A DNA stretch of 64,000 bases from Methylomarinum vadi (GTDB lineage Bacteria > Pseudomonadota > Gammaproteobacteria > Methylococcales > Methylomonadaceae), in NCBI RefSeq assembly GCF_000733935.1, contig NZ_JPON01000001.1:4166623-4230622 (forward strand). Direction: 5' to 3'. Shown piece by piece: positions 39,091 through 48,874 of the stretch. Below the pieces are notes generated by a model. That model had not been told where the DNA came from and did not search any database. It saw nothing but the letters and a program-made list of their open reading frames with translations. Numbering within the stretch: the first letter of the stretch is position 1; every line of letters begins with the position of its first letter. The position numbers and the translations under genes were made by a program.

Positions 39091-40650
39091 CTATTTTCTG
39101 AACATTTCAAGCATGCGGCGGGTCACCAGAAAACCGCCGGCGATATTGATCGAGGCGATGAGTATGGCTAGCCCCGCCAGGATGACGATGGTCATATCCG
39201 ACGAAGAGACCTGAATCAATGCGCCGATGACGATGATGCCGCTGATTGCGTTGGTCACGCTCATCAACGGCGTATGCAGCGACGGCGTCACGTTCCAGAT
39301 GACCTGATAGCCGACGAAGCACGCCAGTACAAAGATCGTGAAATGCTCCATGAAGGCGGGCGGCGCGACCATGCCGACGGTGAATAACAGCAATGCGACA
39401 AGAGCTACCGGAAGAAATTGCTTCACGGCCGTGAAGCGGCCGGGCGCTTCCTCGACTTCAGGTTTGGCCGCCGGCGCCTCGGTTTGCGGCGCCGGAGAGA
39501 CCGACAAGGTCGGCGGTGGCGGAGGCCAGGTGATGTTGCCTTGCAGAATCACGGTGGCGCCGCGAATCACTTCATCGTCCATGTTGATGAAGACATTACC
39601 GTCCTTTTCCGGGCATAAATCGGTCAATAGGTGGCGCAAGTTGGTGGCGTAAAGCTGACTGGATTGATTGGATAAGCGGCTGGGCAAGTCGGTGTAGCCG
39701 ATGATGGTGACGCCGTGTTTGACGACGACCTTGTTCTTTTCCGTCAGTGCGCAGTTGCCGCCTTGTTCGGCGGCTAAATCGACAATGACGCTGCCGTGTT
39801 TCATCGATTCCACCATCCCTGTGGTCACTAATTCCGGCGCTGGTTTGCCGGGAATCAGCGCGGTCGTGATGATGATGTCCACCTCCATCGCCTGGCGGGC
39901 GAACAGGGCCATTTCCGCTTCGATAAATTCCTTGGACATGGTTTTGGCGTAACCGCCCCTGCCGCTGCCTTCTTCCTTGAAATCCAGCATCAGAAATTCC
40001 GCGTCCATGCTCTCGACTTGCTCCTTGACCTCGGGGCGGGTATCGAAGGCTCTGACGATGGCGCCCATGCTTTTGGCGGCGCCGATGGCGGCCAGCCCGG
40101 CAACACCGGCGCCGATTACCAACACCTTGGCAGGAGGGACCTTGCCGGCCGCCGTGATTTGCCCGGTGAAAAAGCGTCCGAAGTGTTGCGCCGCTTCGAC
40201 GACGGCGCGATAACCCGCGATATTGGCCATCGAGCTGAGCGCATCCATTTTTTGTGCCCTGGATAGGCGCGGGATGCTATCCATCGCCAATACCGTCACT
40301 TTTTTGGCCGCCAGTTTCTGCATTAGTTCTTCATTCTGTGCCGGCCAGATGAAACTGATCAGAATTTGTCCTTCACTCATCAACTCCACTTCGTCGATGG
40401 CCAATTCGGGGTGTCGTTCCGGTGCCCTGACTTTCAGGATAATATCGGAATTTGCCCAAATGGCTTTGGCGTTCTCGGCAATTTCGACGCCGATTTCGCG
40501 ATAGGCTTCGTCAGTAGTGTCGGCGCTGAGTCCGGCGCCGCTTTCGATACTGATTGTAAAACCCAGTTTGATGAGTTTTTCGGCTGCTTCCGGTGTCGTC
40601 GCGACACGCTTTTCACCTTCGTGAATTTCTTTTGGTATACCGATCTTCAT
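39091..40650 (-). CDS. pntA: NAD(P) transhydrogenase alpha subunit (fused form)
   Basis: 519 residues: the NAD(H)-binding dI domain (about 1-380) with [20 protein letters not shown] and [18 protein letters not shown], then a Pro/Ala-rich linker (about 380-410) and four membrane helices (about 415-510). This is the single-chain arrangement as in E. coli, not split into pntAA and pntAB. It is first in the pntAB operon, with its promoter in the 325-base gap to the divergent gene at 40976. Confidence 0.97.
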   Translation of the reverse strand: MKIGIPKEIHEGEKRVATTPEAAEKLIKLGFTISIESGAGLSADTTDEAYREIGVEIAENAKAIWANSDIILKVRAPERHPELAIDEVELMSEGQILISFIWPAQNEELMQKLAAKKVTVLAMDSIPRLSRAQKMDALSSMANIAGYRAVVEAAQHFGRFFTGQITAAGKVPPAKVLVIGAGVAGLAAIGAAKSMGAIVRAFDTRPEVKEQVESMDAEFLMLDFKEEGSGRGGYAKTMSKEFIEAEMALFARQAMEVDIIITTALIPGKPAPELVTTGMVESMKHGSVIVDLAAEQGGNCALTEKNKVVVKHGVTIIGYTDLPSRLSNQSSQLYATNLRHLLTDLCPEKDGNVFINMDDEVIRGATVILQGNITWPPPPPTLSVSPAPQTEAPAAKPEVEEAPGRFTAVKQFLPVALVALLLFTVGMVAPPAFMEHFTIFVLACFVGYQVIWNVTPSLHTPLMSVTNAISGIIVIGALIQVSSSDMTIVILAGLAILIASINIAGGFLVTRRMLEMFRK

Positions 40651-40975
40651 ACGTTCTCCTGCAGTGGTCGAGGCTTAAGGGTGAGAACAGCAAGATTTGT
40701 ATCACGCGCCGTTAAAATTAGGCATTCAAGATGTGCAATCAAAGGCCGGCGCCTGACAGCGGAAAATCCTGTTTGCAGCATAGGAGATTGGTTCTTTTTT
40801 TTCAACGCTTTTTCGGTGGATGGCCAATATTGTTTTACAATGCAATACAATGAACATATCGGCAAGCCAATGAATTTATTAGGCTGCTCTAGGTCTCCTA
40901 ATGCAGTTGCCGAATATGTGCGCTTTTTTCATAAAGAATCAATTCAATGATTTCGTTAAATTTAGACAGTAATCG
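40651..40975. promoter_or_regulatory. Divergent promoter region of pntAB and the 40976 gene
   Basis: A gap of 325 bases between divergent genes. No open frame here has family features. It contains AT-rich stretches at 40790-40870 and 40930-40970. Exact -35/-10 boxes were not assigned. Confidence 0.45.
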
Positions 40976-41911
40976 ATGAGGTTCAACCCCAAAGATTTTA
41001 TTGCGACGGCCGAAGGACTGGTCTTTGCAGTTGTGAGCGATGTGGTCGAGGACGGTAAGGTCTTGTGTTTTTTACGCTATGTGCGGAGCTATCGGCAATG
41101 GCGAAAGGTTCATACTGCCGAGGCTAATCTTCTCCTGCAACAGGCTTACCCGCACTATTTGTGCCATTCGAAAAAGTTGGATGCCAAACTCCATGGCGTA
41201 CCGGTTTGCAATATCAACGAGCATTTTCGACCCAGACATAGACTGGCGCAGTTAATGGCTCAACAGCCCAAGGACGAAGTCGAGGATGATTGCCGACGAT
41301 TATGCTTGTTATTACAACAGCAAGGCGTGGTATTGGACGATGTTGGCGTGACCGGTTCCTTATTGCCCGCCTTCCACAATCCCGCTTCCGATATCGATTT
41401 AGTGTTTTACGGCCGAGAAACCTTTCGGCAAGGCCGAAGAGCGATAAAAGTCTTGTTGCGGCAAGGGGAGTGTCAAGCCTTGTCCGAGCAAGATTGGCTT
41501 GAATCCTATCGGCGCCGCGATTGCCATTTGAATTTGCCGGAGTACGTGCGCCATGAGCGGCGCAAATTTAACAAGGCGATGTTTAATCGCCGCAAGGTCG
41601 ATTTGAGCATGATCGTCGAGAAAAGTCATAAACCGCACGGTAACATGACAAAGCTCGGCGCGGTGACAATTAAGGCCCGAGTGATCGATGATCGCTTAGC
41701 CTTCGATTATCCGGCTGAATTTGCTATCGATCATGACGAGATTGATAAAATAGTGTGCTTTACTGCGACCTATACCGGCCAGGCTCGAATAGGCGAGTCG
41801 GTCGAAGTTTCCGGGCAACTGGAACAGACGATGGAGGGGCGTAAATGGTTGGTGGTCGGATCGAGCAGGGAAGCGAAAGGAGAATATATTAAAGTGTTGC
41901 ATGAAATCTGA
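40976..41911 (+). CDS. Nucleotidyltransferase-like protein, unknown role
   Basis: A 311-residue protein. A central nucleotidyltransferase signature is visible: VTGSLLPAFHNPASDIDLVF, the G-S ... D-x-D pattern of pol-beta-type enzymes, near residues 125-145. The C-terminal 90 residues (VTIKARVIDDRLAFDYPA, VEVSGQLEQTMEGRKWLVVG) look like a beta-rich domain. The N-terminus (about 1-100) is unassigned. It overlaps the HAD gene by 11 bases and is in the same direction as the H4MPT genes. A role linked to C1 cofactors is possible from context only. Confidence 0.7.
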   Translation: MRFNPKDFIATAEGLVFAVVSDVVEDGKVLCFLRYVRSYRQWRKVHTAEANLLLQQAYPHYLCHSKKLDAKLHGVPVCNINEHFRPRHRLAQLMAQQPKDEVEDDCRRLCLLLQQQGVVLDDVGVTGSLLPAFHNPASDIDLVFYGRETFRQGRRAIKVLLRQGECQALSEQDWLESYRRRDCHLNLPEYVRHERRKFNKAMFNRRKVDLSMIVEKSHKPHGNMTKLGAVTIKARVIDDRLAFDYPAEFAIDHDEIDKIVCFTATYTGQARIGESVEVSGQLEQTMEGRKWLVVGSSREAKGEYIKVLHEI

Positions 41912-42590
41912 ACCGAGATTGTCTCGTCTCAAGGCTGTCATCTTCGACATGGACGGTTTGGTACTGGATACCGAAAGCACTTATTTTGCCGCCTGGCAGC
42001 AGGCGGCAGCGAAAATGGCCTTTCGGCTAGGCGATGATTTTTGTCTATCGTTATCGGGCTTCGATTATGGTAACGTCATCGAACGCGTCGCCGCCGAGTG
42101 TGGCGGCCATTTCGACCGCGATCAATTCGACCGGCTTAGCGGAATATGCTGGCGAGAGCACGTCGCGACTAAGGGAATCGCCGTGAAAAAAGGGTTTTCC
42201 GCCATGTTGCGGATTGTCCTGGACAAGCAGTTACTTTTTTGCCTGGCGACCAATAGCCTTAATCATAACGCGTTGGAATGCCTGCGCTATGCCGGCTTGG
42301 ATAATACTTTTCCCTTAGTGGTCAGCCGCGATTCAGTGGCAAAAGGCAAGCCGGCGCCGGATATTTTTTATCGCGCCGCCTCGTTGTTGAATGTGCCGAT
42401 ATCCAGCTGTCTGGTTGTGGAAGATTCCCGAGCCGGCATTCTTGCCGCGAAGCAGGCCGGCGCCAGGATCGCCTTCATACCTTCAGTGCTTCCGGCCGCC
42501 TTCGATTGTGTCGAGACCGCTGATTTCACGTTTACCGATTTAGGGCAACTGGCCGAATTTGTCCGACTCAACGTTTTCGATCCTGTATAA
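41901..42590 (+). CDS. HAD-family phosphatase (phosphoglucomutase/phosphatase-like)
   Basis: 229 residues with the HAD motifs: FDMDGLVLDTE (nucleophile and acid Asp), LATNSLNHNAL (motif II), KGKPAPDIF (motif III Lys) and VEDSRAGILAA (motif IV). Cap type as in beta-phosphoglucomutase and GPH-like enzymes. Substrate unknown. The location just before the RFAP-synthase-like gene raises the possibility of a dephosphorylation in cofactor synthesis (inference). Confidence 0.85.
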   Translation: MKSEPRLSRLKAVIFDMDGLVLDTESTYFAAWQQAAAKMAFRLGDDFCLSLSGFDYGNVIERVAAECGGHFDRDQFDRLSGICWREHVATKGIAVKKGFSAMLRIVLDKQLLFCLATNSLNHNALECLRYAGLDNTFPLVVSRDSVAKGKPAPDIFYRAASLLNVPISSCLVVEDSRAGILAAKQAGARIAFIPSVLPAAFDCVETADFTFTDLGQLAEFVRLNVFDPV

Positions 42591-42649
42591 TAAATAGCTT
42601 TTCAAAGGCTGCCGGGTCGGCTATTGGCCCGGCGATAATTAGGTAGGTT

Positions 42650-43612
42650 TTGAAGGTTCAGCATAGACAAGTTTCGGTGATTGCTCCGGCCCGGCTGCAC
42701 ATGGGCTTTATCGATTTGAGCGGGGCATTGGGGCGCCATTTCGGCAGTATCGGCATGGCCCTGAATGAAATCAGTACTCGTCTGACCCTGTCGGCAGCCG
42801 ACGCATTACAGGTGTACGGATCGGTTGCGGGACGGGCGGAGAAATGTGCCCAAGCGTTATGCAATACATTGCAAGTCCCGGAAACGGTTGCGATTACGAT
42901 TCATTCGGCGATTCCTGAGCATATTGGTTTGGGTTCCGGCACGCAACTGTCGCTAGCCATCGGCTCCGCGTTGAATGCTTATTATGATTTGGGTTTGTCG
43001 GTGAGAGAAATCGCCCAGTTGACCGACCGCGGTGCCCGTTCCGGAATCGGCATCGGCGTGTTCGAGCAAGGAGGGCTTGTCGTAGACGGCGGCCGCGGCG
43101 AAGCGACCACGACGCCGCCGATGATCGTTCATATGGATGTGCCGGAGCACTGGCGGTTCATTCTGGCGTTCGACGATAGGGGGCAAGGGCTGCATGGCAA
43201 GCAGGAAGTCGCCGCCTTTAAGGAGCTACCGCCGTTTCCGCAACAGGAAGCGGCGCGGTTATGTTATTTGTTGTTGATGCAAGGGCTGCCGGCCCTTGCC
43301 GAGCAGGATATCGTCGGCTTCGGCGATGTCGTGACGCAATTGCAACGTTCCGTCGGCGAGCATTTCGCTTCGGTGCAGGGCGGCGTATTTACCAGTCCCG
43401 AAGTGGCCCAGGCGATGGCGTGGCTGGAGCGGCAGGGCGCTGTTGCCATCGGCCAGACATCTTGGGGTCCCACCGGCTTTTGTGCGGTTGAGGGTGCTGA
43501 CAAGGCCGAGGCTTTATTAATGCAATTACAGCGTAATTTTTCTGAAGTTCCCCATTTAAGTTTCGCCGTGGCCAGCGCCCGGAATAGCAGCGCGAATGTC
43601 TCGGTAGTTTGA
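42650..43612 (+). CDS. RFAP-synthase-like enzyme of H4MPT biosynthesis (Orf4 type)
   Basis: A 320-residue GHMP-superfamily protein of the beta-ribofuranosylaminobenzene 5'-phosphate synthase family. This enzyme joins 4-aminobenzoate (or 4-hydroxybenzoate) to PRPP with loss of CO2, the first committed H4MPT step. Visible: APARLHMGFIDLSGALGRHF, PEHIGLGSGTQLSLAIG (nucleotide/phosphate loop) and GIGIGVFEQGGLVVDGGRG. The start is TTG 42650 behind AGGTAGG. Known as orf4 in methylotroph clusters. The co-located pabB could supply the aminobenzoate. Confidence 0.9.
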   Translation: MKVQHRQVSVIAPARLHMGFIDLSGALGRHFGSIGMALNEISTRLTLSAADALQVYGSVAGRAEKCAQALCNTLQVPETVAITIHSAIPEHIGLGSGTQLSLAIGSALNAYYDLGLSVREIAQLTDRGARSGIGIGVFEQGGLVVDGGRGEATTTPPMIVHMDVPEHWRFILAFDDRGQGLHGKQEVAAFKELPPFPQQEAARLCYLLLMQGLPALAEQDIVGFGDVVTQLQRSVGEHFASVQGGVFTSPEVAQAMAWLERQGAVAIGQTSWGPTGFCAVEGADKAEALLMQLQRNFSEVPHLSFAVASARNSSANVSVV

Positions 43613-43616
43613 GGTC

Positions 43617-44720
43617 TTGGCCGTTTTCCCCGGCAAAATTCTGGTCATCGCCAAATCCGCGCGTATGCTGGCCGGTTATTTGGCCGAAGCCGGTTATGAC
43701 GCGGTTGCGATCGATTGTTATGGCGATAGCGATACACGGGCCATGGCCTTGGATTATTGTTTTGTGCCGGGGCTGGCGTTGGCCGATATCCAAGAACCGG
43801 TTCTGGCGATGAAAAGCCGGCATGGCCTGAATCATGCCATTTACGGTAGCGGCTTTGAAAGCAATTTGCCGAGCCTGGATTTTTTGCAAGGCCGGTTTAC
43901 GCTTCTGGGTAATGCCGCGAGCCGTTTCGCCAGGGTGCAGGATAAGGCTTTTTTCTTTCAACGGCTCGACGAATTGGGTATAGCGCATCCGGCCGTCTCG
44001 TTCACGCCGCCCGTCTCGGAAGGTCGTTGGTTGGTCAAACCGCTGGCCGGTGAAGGCGGGTTGGGGATTCATCGTTATAGGCCCGATTCGGTCGCGGGGG
44101 TTGAATCGTGCTATTGGCAACACTATATCGATGGCATGGCGATGTCGGTTTTGTTCGTGGCCGCACAAGGTCGGGTGGCCATCGTCGGCTATCAGCGACA
44201 GTTGCTCTGCGCTAACAATTCGTCGCAGCCGTTTTTGTTTGCCGGTGTGCTTTCCTGGCCGGAATTGCCAGGACCGGTTCGGTTATTGGTCGCCGGCTGG
44301 GCGGCAAAACTTGCGCAATGCTTTCGGCTACGGGGGCTGAATAGTTTGGATTTTATATTGCGGGACGGGCGTTGTTACGCCTTGGAGGTCAATGCCAGGC
44401 CGCCGGCGAGTCTGCAGTTGTATGGAGAGGATATCATCGAGGCCCATATAAAAGCCGTTTTGCGGGGGACGGTGGCTGAAGCGGTTCGTCCTGAGCGGCT
44501 GTCGGCCTATAAAATTGTTTACGCCGAACGAGAAATCCTGATCGATGAAAAAATTACTTGGCCGCGATGGACGGCCGACCGGCCCAGGTCGGGGTCGAGA
44601 ATTGGGCAGGGCGAACCGATTTGCAGTATCATTGCCCGCGCGCAAAACCGGCAGCAACTGATGGATCGTCTACGCAATAAACAACAGGTTGTCGAAAAAC
44701 TTTTAAACACAGGTAGTTAA
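43617..44720 (+). CDS. ATP-grasp protein of the H4MPT cluster (Orf17 type)
   Basis: A 367-residue ATP-grasp protein. Motifs: [36 protein letters not shown] (ATP-binding lysine region) and [20 protein letters not shown] with the metal-binding E-x-N. It is placed between the RFAP-synthase-like gene and mch, where other methylotrophs keep such a protein. Likely a carboxylate-amine ligase in side-chain assembly of H4MPT or methylofuran; substrate unproven. TTG at 43617, 4 bases after the previous stop. Confidence 0.8.
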   Translation: MAVFPGKILVIAKSARMLAGYLAEAGYDAVAIDCYGDSDTRAMALDYCFVPGLALADIQEPVLAMKSRHGLNHAIYGSGFESNLPSLDFLQGRFTLLGNAASRFARVQDKAFFFQRLDELGIAHPAVSFTPPVSEGRWLVKPLAGEGGLGIHRYRPDSVAGVESCYWQHYIDGMAMSVLFVAAQGRVAIVGYQRQLLCANNSSQPFLFAGVLSWPELPGPVRLLVAGWAAKLAQCFRLRGLNSLDFILRDGRCYALEVNARPPASLQLYGEDIIEAHIKAVLRGTVAEAVRPERLSAYKIVYAEREILIDEKITWPRWTADRPRSGSRIGQGEPICSIIARAQNRQQLMDRLRNKQQVVEKLLNTGS

Positions 44721-44724
44721 TATC

Positions 44725-45708
44725 ATGCAATACACAGCGAGCGTTAATCAACTCACCCAACCTTTGGTTCAGCAATTGATCGAGCAAGCGGATAAATTCA
44801 GAATCGAGGTCAAAACGCTGGAGAGTGGCAGCACGATTATCGATGCGGGTATTAACGCGCCTGGCGGCCTGGAGGCCGGCCGTATCATCACCGAAATCTG
44901 TCTGGGCGGCATGGGCACTGTTTCATTGTCGCACAGTTGTTATACCAAAAACTGGCCGTTGACGGTCAATGTGCATAGCACGAATCCGGTACTGGCCTGT
45001 CTTGGCAGTCAATATGCCGGTTGGAGTCTGTCGCATGAAAAATACTACGCCTTGGGTTCCGGCCCGGCCCGAGCCATGGCAACCAAAGTCAAGGAAGGCG
45101 TCGTCGAGCCGGTCGAAGAGCTTTATAAGGAACTGGATTATCGCGACAGCGCCGACAGCACGGTGCTGGTAATCGAAAACGATGCCGTACCGCCGCTGGC
45201 CATCGTCGAAAAAATCGCCGCCGCGTGCGGAGTCGCCGCCGAAAAGTTGACCATTATCGTAACCCCGACCAGCAGTCTGGCGGGCTGCGTGCAAGTGGTC
45301 GGCAGGGTGCTGGAAGTGGCCATGCACAAGGCCCACGAATTGCATTTTCCATTGGAAAACATCATAGACGGTAGCGGTAGTGCGCCGATTTGTCCGCCGC
45401 ATCCGGATTTCGTCAAGGCGATGGGTCGCACCAATGACGCCATTCTGTTCGCCGGCCAGGTCCAGCTTTACGTCAAGGGTAGCGATGAAGCGGCTGAAAA
45501 ATTGGCCAAGGAATTGCCGAGCTCGACGTCCAAGGATTACGGCAAACCGTTCGCCGAAGTCTTCAAGTCTTATAATTACGATTTCTTTAAGATCGACGGC
45601 ATGTTGTTTAGTCCGGCCAGCGTCATCGTGACGGCGGTCGAATCCGGCAGAAGTTTCCGCGCCGGCAAGCTGGATAACGAGTTGCTCGATTTGTCATTCG
45701 GCGCCTAA
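44725..45708 (+). CDS. mch: Methenyl-H4MPT cyclohydrolase
   Basis: 327 residues of the Mch family. It interconverts 5,10-methenyl-H4MPT and formyl-H4MPT in formaldehyde oxidation. Visible conserved pieces: [43 protein letters not shown], and [20 protein letters not shown]. Full length, ATG 44725 four bases after the upstream stop. Order mch-orf5-orf7-fae is as in other methylotrophs. Confidence 0.97.
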   Translation: MQYTASVNQLTQPLVQQLIEQADKFRIEVKTLESGSTIIDAGINAPGGLEAGRIITEICLGGMGTVSLSHSCYTKNWPLTVNVHSTNPVLACLGSQYAGWSLSHEKYYALGSGPARAMATKVKEGVVEPVEELYKELDYRDSADSTVLVIENDAVPPLAIVEKIAAACGVAAEKLTIIVTPTSSLAGCVQVVGRVLEVAMHKAHELHFPLENIIDGSGSAPICPPHPDFVKAMGRTNDAILFAGQVQLYVKGSDEAAEKLAKELPSSTSKDYGKPFAEVFKSYNYDFFKIDGMLFSPASVIVTAVESGRSFRAGKLDNELLDLSFGA

Positions 45709-45750
45709 GGTTGCGCCGTTCCTGATTATCACTTTTTTTGAAACACACGA

Positions 45751-46671
45751 TTGGGCCGTATAGCGATTTTTACCGATGATCCGGGTTGGCACGGCAGGCA
45801 ACTGCGCCTGGCCTTCGCCAACCGGGGGTTCAGCGGAGAATACGTTTCCTTGACCGAGTGCAGAATGCAGCTCGGCGACGAAGGATTGCCAATAGTCATT
45901 CCCGGTTTCGAGCAAACTTTACCGGATGCCGCTTTTGTCCGCGGCGTGCCGGGAGGTTCGTTGGAAGAGGTGGTGTTCTACCTGGACATCCTGCACGCGC
46001 TGAAATTGGCCGGCGTGCCGGTTTATAACGACGGGCGCGCGGTCGAGCGCAGCGTCGATAAGGGAATGACTACGTTTCTGTTGCATCGCGCCGGTTTGCC
46101 GACACCGGTTACCTGGATCGCCAGGGAGCGGGGCGAGGCGTTGGCGATCGCCGAACGCGAGCTGAAGGCGGGCAATATGCTGATCAGCAAGCCGTTGTTC
46201 GGTTCTCAGGGCGAGGGGATTCGCCGTATCGAGAAAATGACCGATTTGTTCTGGCTGACCAGTAGCCGGGGGATTTATTACCTGCAGCGTTTTGTTCATT
46301 GTGAAGGCGAAGGTTATTCCGATACCCGGGTGTTTGTGGTCAACGGCCGGGCGCTGACGGCGATGCGCCGGCGCGGTAAATCCTGGTTGAACAATGTCGC
46401 CCGCGGCGCTAGTTGCGAAGCTGTCGAGCTAACCGACGAACTGGCACGACTTGCGGTCGAAGCGACCACCGCGTTGGAGATGGATTATGCCGGCGTCGAT
46501 ATCATCAGGGACAGGGAGGGGCGGTATCAAATTATCGAGGTCAACAGCATCCCGGCCTGGAAAGGTTTGGAGAGCGTTTGCGGGTTCAATATCGCCGAGT
46601 GTTTGGCGGAAGACTTGTTTTCCCGTTATCTAAGTGCCAATCAGGCGACTCAGAGTGCCGATGCCTCATGA
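45751..46671 (+). CDS. ATP-grasp RimK-like protein (Orf5 type)
   Basis: 306 residues beginning RIAIFTDDPGWHGRQL, then GLPTPVTWIARERGEAL, LISKPLFGSQGEGIRR (ATP-grasp), CEGEGYSDTRVFVVNGRAL and IIEVNSIPAWKGLE with the metal-binding Glu/Asn. The family resembles RimK and MptN, which add glutamate to cofactors, so a glutamyl or related ligation on H4MPT or methylofuran is likely. It starts with TTG 45751 and overlaps the next ATG (46668-46671, ATGA). Confidence 0.88.
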   Translation: MGRIAIFTDDPGWHGRQLRLAFANRGFSGEYVSLTECRMQLGDEGLPIVIPGFEQTLPDAAFVRGVPGGSLEEVVFYLDILHALKLAGVPVYNDGRAVERSVDKGMTTFLLHRAGLPTPVTWIARERGEALAIAERELKAGNMLISKPLFGSQGEGIRRIEKMTDLFWLTSSRGIYYLQRFVHCEGEGYSDTRVFVVNGRALTAMRRRGKSWLNNVARGASCEAVELTDELARLAVEATTALEMDYAGVDIIRDREGRYQIIEVNSIPAWKGLESVCGFNIAECLAEDLFSRYLSANQATQSADAS

Positions 46672-47528
46672 TTAATCGGCAGCAGTTAATCTCGGCCTAT
46701 GAAGAGGCCTGCGAGGTGGAGTTGCTTGCCTTCAAGCCGGGCAATGTCAGTGTGCATAGTGACGGCCATGACATGACGGTCGAGGATTTCAGAATCAGTT
46801 ACCGGGTAAGTTCAGAACCGATCACCGATCCCAATTATTCTTTGGGCGAGAAAATTTATTACGCGGTAAAGGCGACCCGTGAGGCCGTAGGCTGTAATAC
46901 CAATTTGGGGATCATCCTGTTATGCGCGCCGTTGCTGCAAGTCGCCGCCGATCTGGAGCAAGGACAGTCATTGCGCGAAGCCGTGTGTCGCTTGTTGGCG
47001 AACACGACCCGTCGGGATGCCGATTGGGTGTTCCAGGCCATCGTGCTGGCTTCGCCAGGCGGCTTAGGCGATTCCGGCGAGCAAGATGTCAGGCAGGAGG
47101 CAACGGTGACTCTGACCGAGGCCATGAAAATAGCTGGTAACAAAGATAGAATCGCTTATCAATTTGCTTCAAATTATAAAGATATTTTTGGATTTACTAT
47201 TTTCATGTATAATGCCACTTTCGCGAAATTTGGTGATCGGAATTGGGCGGCGTTGTCTGTCTATGCGGGCATGTTGGAACGCTACGCTGATAGCCATATT
47301 GAACGGAAATATGGCCAGCAATATACAGACTGGGTAGCGGGCGAAATGAAAAGGGTTCATGAGTCCTTGCTCACGGTCAGTAATCCTGAATCGCTGCTAC
47401 CGATGCTGCATGGCATCGATGAAGCGTTCAAGGCGAAAGGTATCAATCCGGGCACGACAGCTGATATAACCGTTGCAACAGTGCTGGCGGTGTTTTTGCA
47501 ACAGTTGATCGGTGATGTGTCCAGTTGA
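46668..47528 (+). CDS. CitG/MdcB-like protein (Orf7 type)
   Basis: 286 residues from ATG 46668, the start coupled to orf5. The beginning LISAYEEACEVELLAFKPGN and LGIILLCAPLLQVA with ASPGGLGDSGEQDV match the triphosphoribosyl-dephospho-CoA synthase (CitG/MdcB) family. Family members transfer a ribosyl group from a nucleotide. In methylotrophs this gene sits beside mch and fae and is thought to act in dephospho-type cofactor steps of H4MPT synthesis; the exact reaction is not established here. Confidence 0.88.
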   Translation: MINRQQLISAYEEACEVELLAFKPGNVSVHSDGHDMTVEDFRISYRVSSEPITDPNYSLGEKIYYAVKATREAVGCNTNLGIILLCAPLLQVAADLEQGQSLREAVCRLLANTTRRDADWVFQAIVLASPGGLGDSGEQDVRQEATVTLTEAMKIAGNKDRIAYQFASNYKDIFGFTIFMYNATFAKFGDRNWAALSVYAGMLERYADSHIERKYGQQYTDWVAGEMKRVHESLLTVSNPESLLPMLHGIDEAFKAKGINPGTTADITVATVLAVFLQQLIGDVSS

Positions 47529-47543
47529 TCCGGCGAAAAGGAA

Positions 47544-47611
47544 TTGGCTGTAACAATAAGACATAAATAATGTCGGTTTTTTGATTCATTCTTTATTCAT
47601 TCTTTATTCAC
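47544..47611 (+). promoter_or_regulatory. fae leader with short direct repeats and possible promoter
   Basis: An 11-base unit ATTCATTCTTT occurs twice in tandem (47584-47594, 47595-47605) with a third partial copy to 47611, in the leader of fae. TTGGCT at 47544 with AATAAT at 47566 (16-base spacing) could be a sigma-70-like promoter. Fae is usually highly expressed, so a dedicated promoter here is plausible. The GGAGAG ribosome-binding site precedes ATG 47633. Confidence 0.4.
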
Positions 47612-47632
47612 TTTTTTTGGAGAGATAGGTAA

Positions 47633-48142
47633 ATGGCTAAAATCAACAACGTACGCGTTGGCGAGTCTTTGGTTGGCGATGGTAATGAAGTTGCTCATAT
47701 CGATTTGATTCTGGGGCCTCGTGGTTCCGCTGCCGAGTCCGCTTTTGCTAACTGTTTGACAAACAATAAAGACGGTTTCTCCAGTCTGTTGGCAGTGGTT
47801 GCCCCTAACTTGATGGTTAAACCAGCAACTGTTATGTTCAACAAGGTAACCATCAAAGGCTCCAAGCAAGCCGTACAAATGTTCGGTCCTGCTCAACGTG
47901 GTGTTGCGATGGCTGTTGCTGATTCTGTAGAAGATGGCACTATCCCAGCTGACGAAGCGGACGATTTGTTCGTTTGTGTAGGTGTATTCATTCACTGGTT
48001 GGCCGATGACGACGCTAAAATCCAAGAGTACAACTACAAAGCGACAAAAGAAGCTATCGAGCGCGCTGTTGCTGGTACTCCTACTGCGTCTGAAGTCGTT
48101 GCCGGAAAAGCAACTGCAGAGCACCCATTCGCTGCAAAGTAA
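47633..48142 (+). CDS. fae: Formaldehyde-activating enzyme
   Basis: 169 residues, full length. Conserved Fae segments: VGEALVG-like [20 protein letters not shown], the active-site region [20 protein letters not shown], and [16 protein letters not shown]. It catalyses condensation of formaldehyde with H4MPT to methylene-H4MPT, the entry to the pathway. Last gene of the H4MPT block, followed by a strong terminator. Codon use looks optimised compared with neighbours, as expected for an abundant protein. Confidence 0.98.
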   Translation: MAKINNVRVGESLVGDGNEVAHIDLILGPRGSAAESAFANCLTNNKDGFSSLLAVVAPNLMVKPATVMFNKVTIKGSKQAVQMFGPAQRGVAMAVADSVEDGTIPADEADDLFVCVGVFIHWLADDDAKIQEYNYKATKEAIERAVAGTPTASEVVAGKATAEHPFAAK

Positions 48143-48169
48143 GTTTTTCTTACCGACAGTGGATAAAAA

Positions 48170-48197
48170 ATACCCCGGTTATACGGGGTATTTTTTT
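48170..48197. terminator. Bidirectional intrinsic terminator
   Basis: ATACCCCG-GTTATA-CGGGGTAT (8-bp stem) with A-run before and T-run after, so it can stop both fae (plus) and the HisA-like gene (minus), which converge here. It overlaps the stop codon of the latter. Confidence 0.9.
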
Positions 48198-48874
48198 GTC
48201 TGCAGTTTTTTGATGTCCTCGCCGGTAATGGCGCGGGAATGGAGGGCGCTGGCTACTAAGGCCTTATCGATGCCGATGTCGATTAATCGTTTTAGATCGT
48301 TACCGTCACGGACTCCGCCGGCGGCAATAAATTGTTTGTCGGGGTGTTTTTTCTTGTATTCGGCCAGTTTAACGGTATCGGGGCCGCTATGACTGCCGAC
48401 CCGTGCCAGAGTCATGATGATGACATTTTGCGGCCAGACATCCTTGTTTTCAAATAACAGCGGGTGGCCCAGGCGTTCCTCGCCGGTAAAATCGAGCGAT
48501 AGAATATAATTCTGTCGCGGCTTTACACCTAAATGGTGCTGTGACTCGGTGCCGATGACGGGGGTTAAGTTTGAAGCGCGGGGTTCATCCACTTCCATTA
48601 ATTGACTACCGTTATCCAGCCAGAACTGGATATTGCCATAACGGTCGCTTAGCTCGTGAATTTGTTCGGCGTGATCGCCTTGCCGGGTAATGGCGTTAAG
48701 ATCGGCGATATAAAACGTATCAAAGTCATGTAAGTCCAGAAAAGTCTCCATCACGGCGCAAAGTGATGAAGAGGAACACAGGGGGGTTTTGAGCGGCTGA
48801 TAGCGGTCGCGATCGCCGTGACGGGCGTGGACGACATGACCATCTTTTAAATCTATTACGGGGATTATTTGCAT
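48179..48874 (-). CDS. HisA/HisF-like TIM-barrel protein of the C1-cofactor locus
   Basis: 231 residues. It begins MQIIPVIDLKDGHVVHARHG with the catalytic-type Asp of HisA/TrpF barrels; a second Asp is in ILSLDFTGEE; phosphate-binding loops AAGGVRDGNDLKRL and ALVASALHSRAI. The HisA isomerisation in histidine synthesis is improbable since the gene lies among methylofuran/H4MPT genes. It is head to head with the mfnD-like gene, with starts touching. A cofactor-synthesis role is inferred. Confidence 0.8.
   Translation of the reverse strand: MQIIPVIDLKDGHVVHARHGDRDRYQPLKTPLCSSSSLCAVMETFLDLHDFDTFYIADLNAITRQGDHAEQIHELSDRYGNIQFWLDNGSQLMEVDEPRASNLTPVIGTESQHHLGVKPRQNYILSLDFTGEERLGHPLLFENKDVWPQNVIIMTLARVGSHSGPDTVKLAEYKKKHPDKQFIAAGGVRDGNDLKRLIDIGIDKALVASALHSRAITGEDIKKLQTKKYPV

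Noticed and set aside
46413-47528. A 371-residue version of the Orf7 protein
   Set aside because: The extra N-terminal 85 residues overlap orf5 in another frame and have no family match; ATG 46668 coupled to the orf5 stop fits better.
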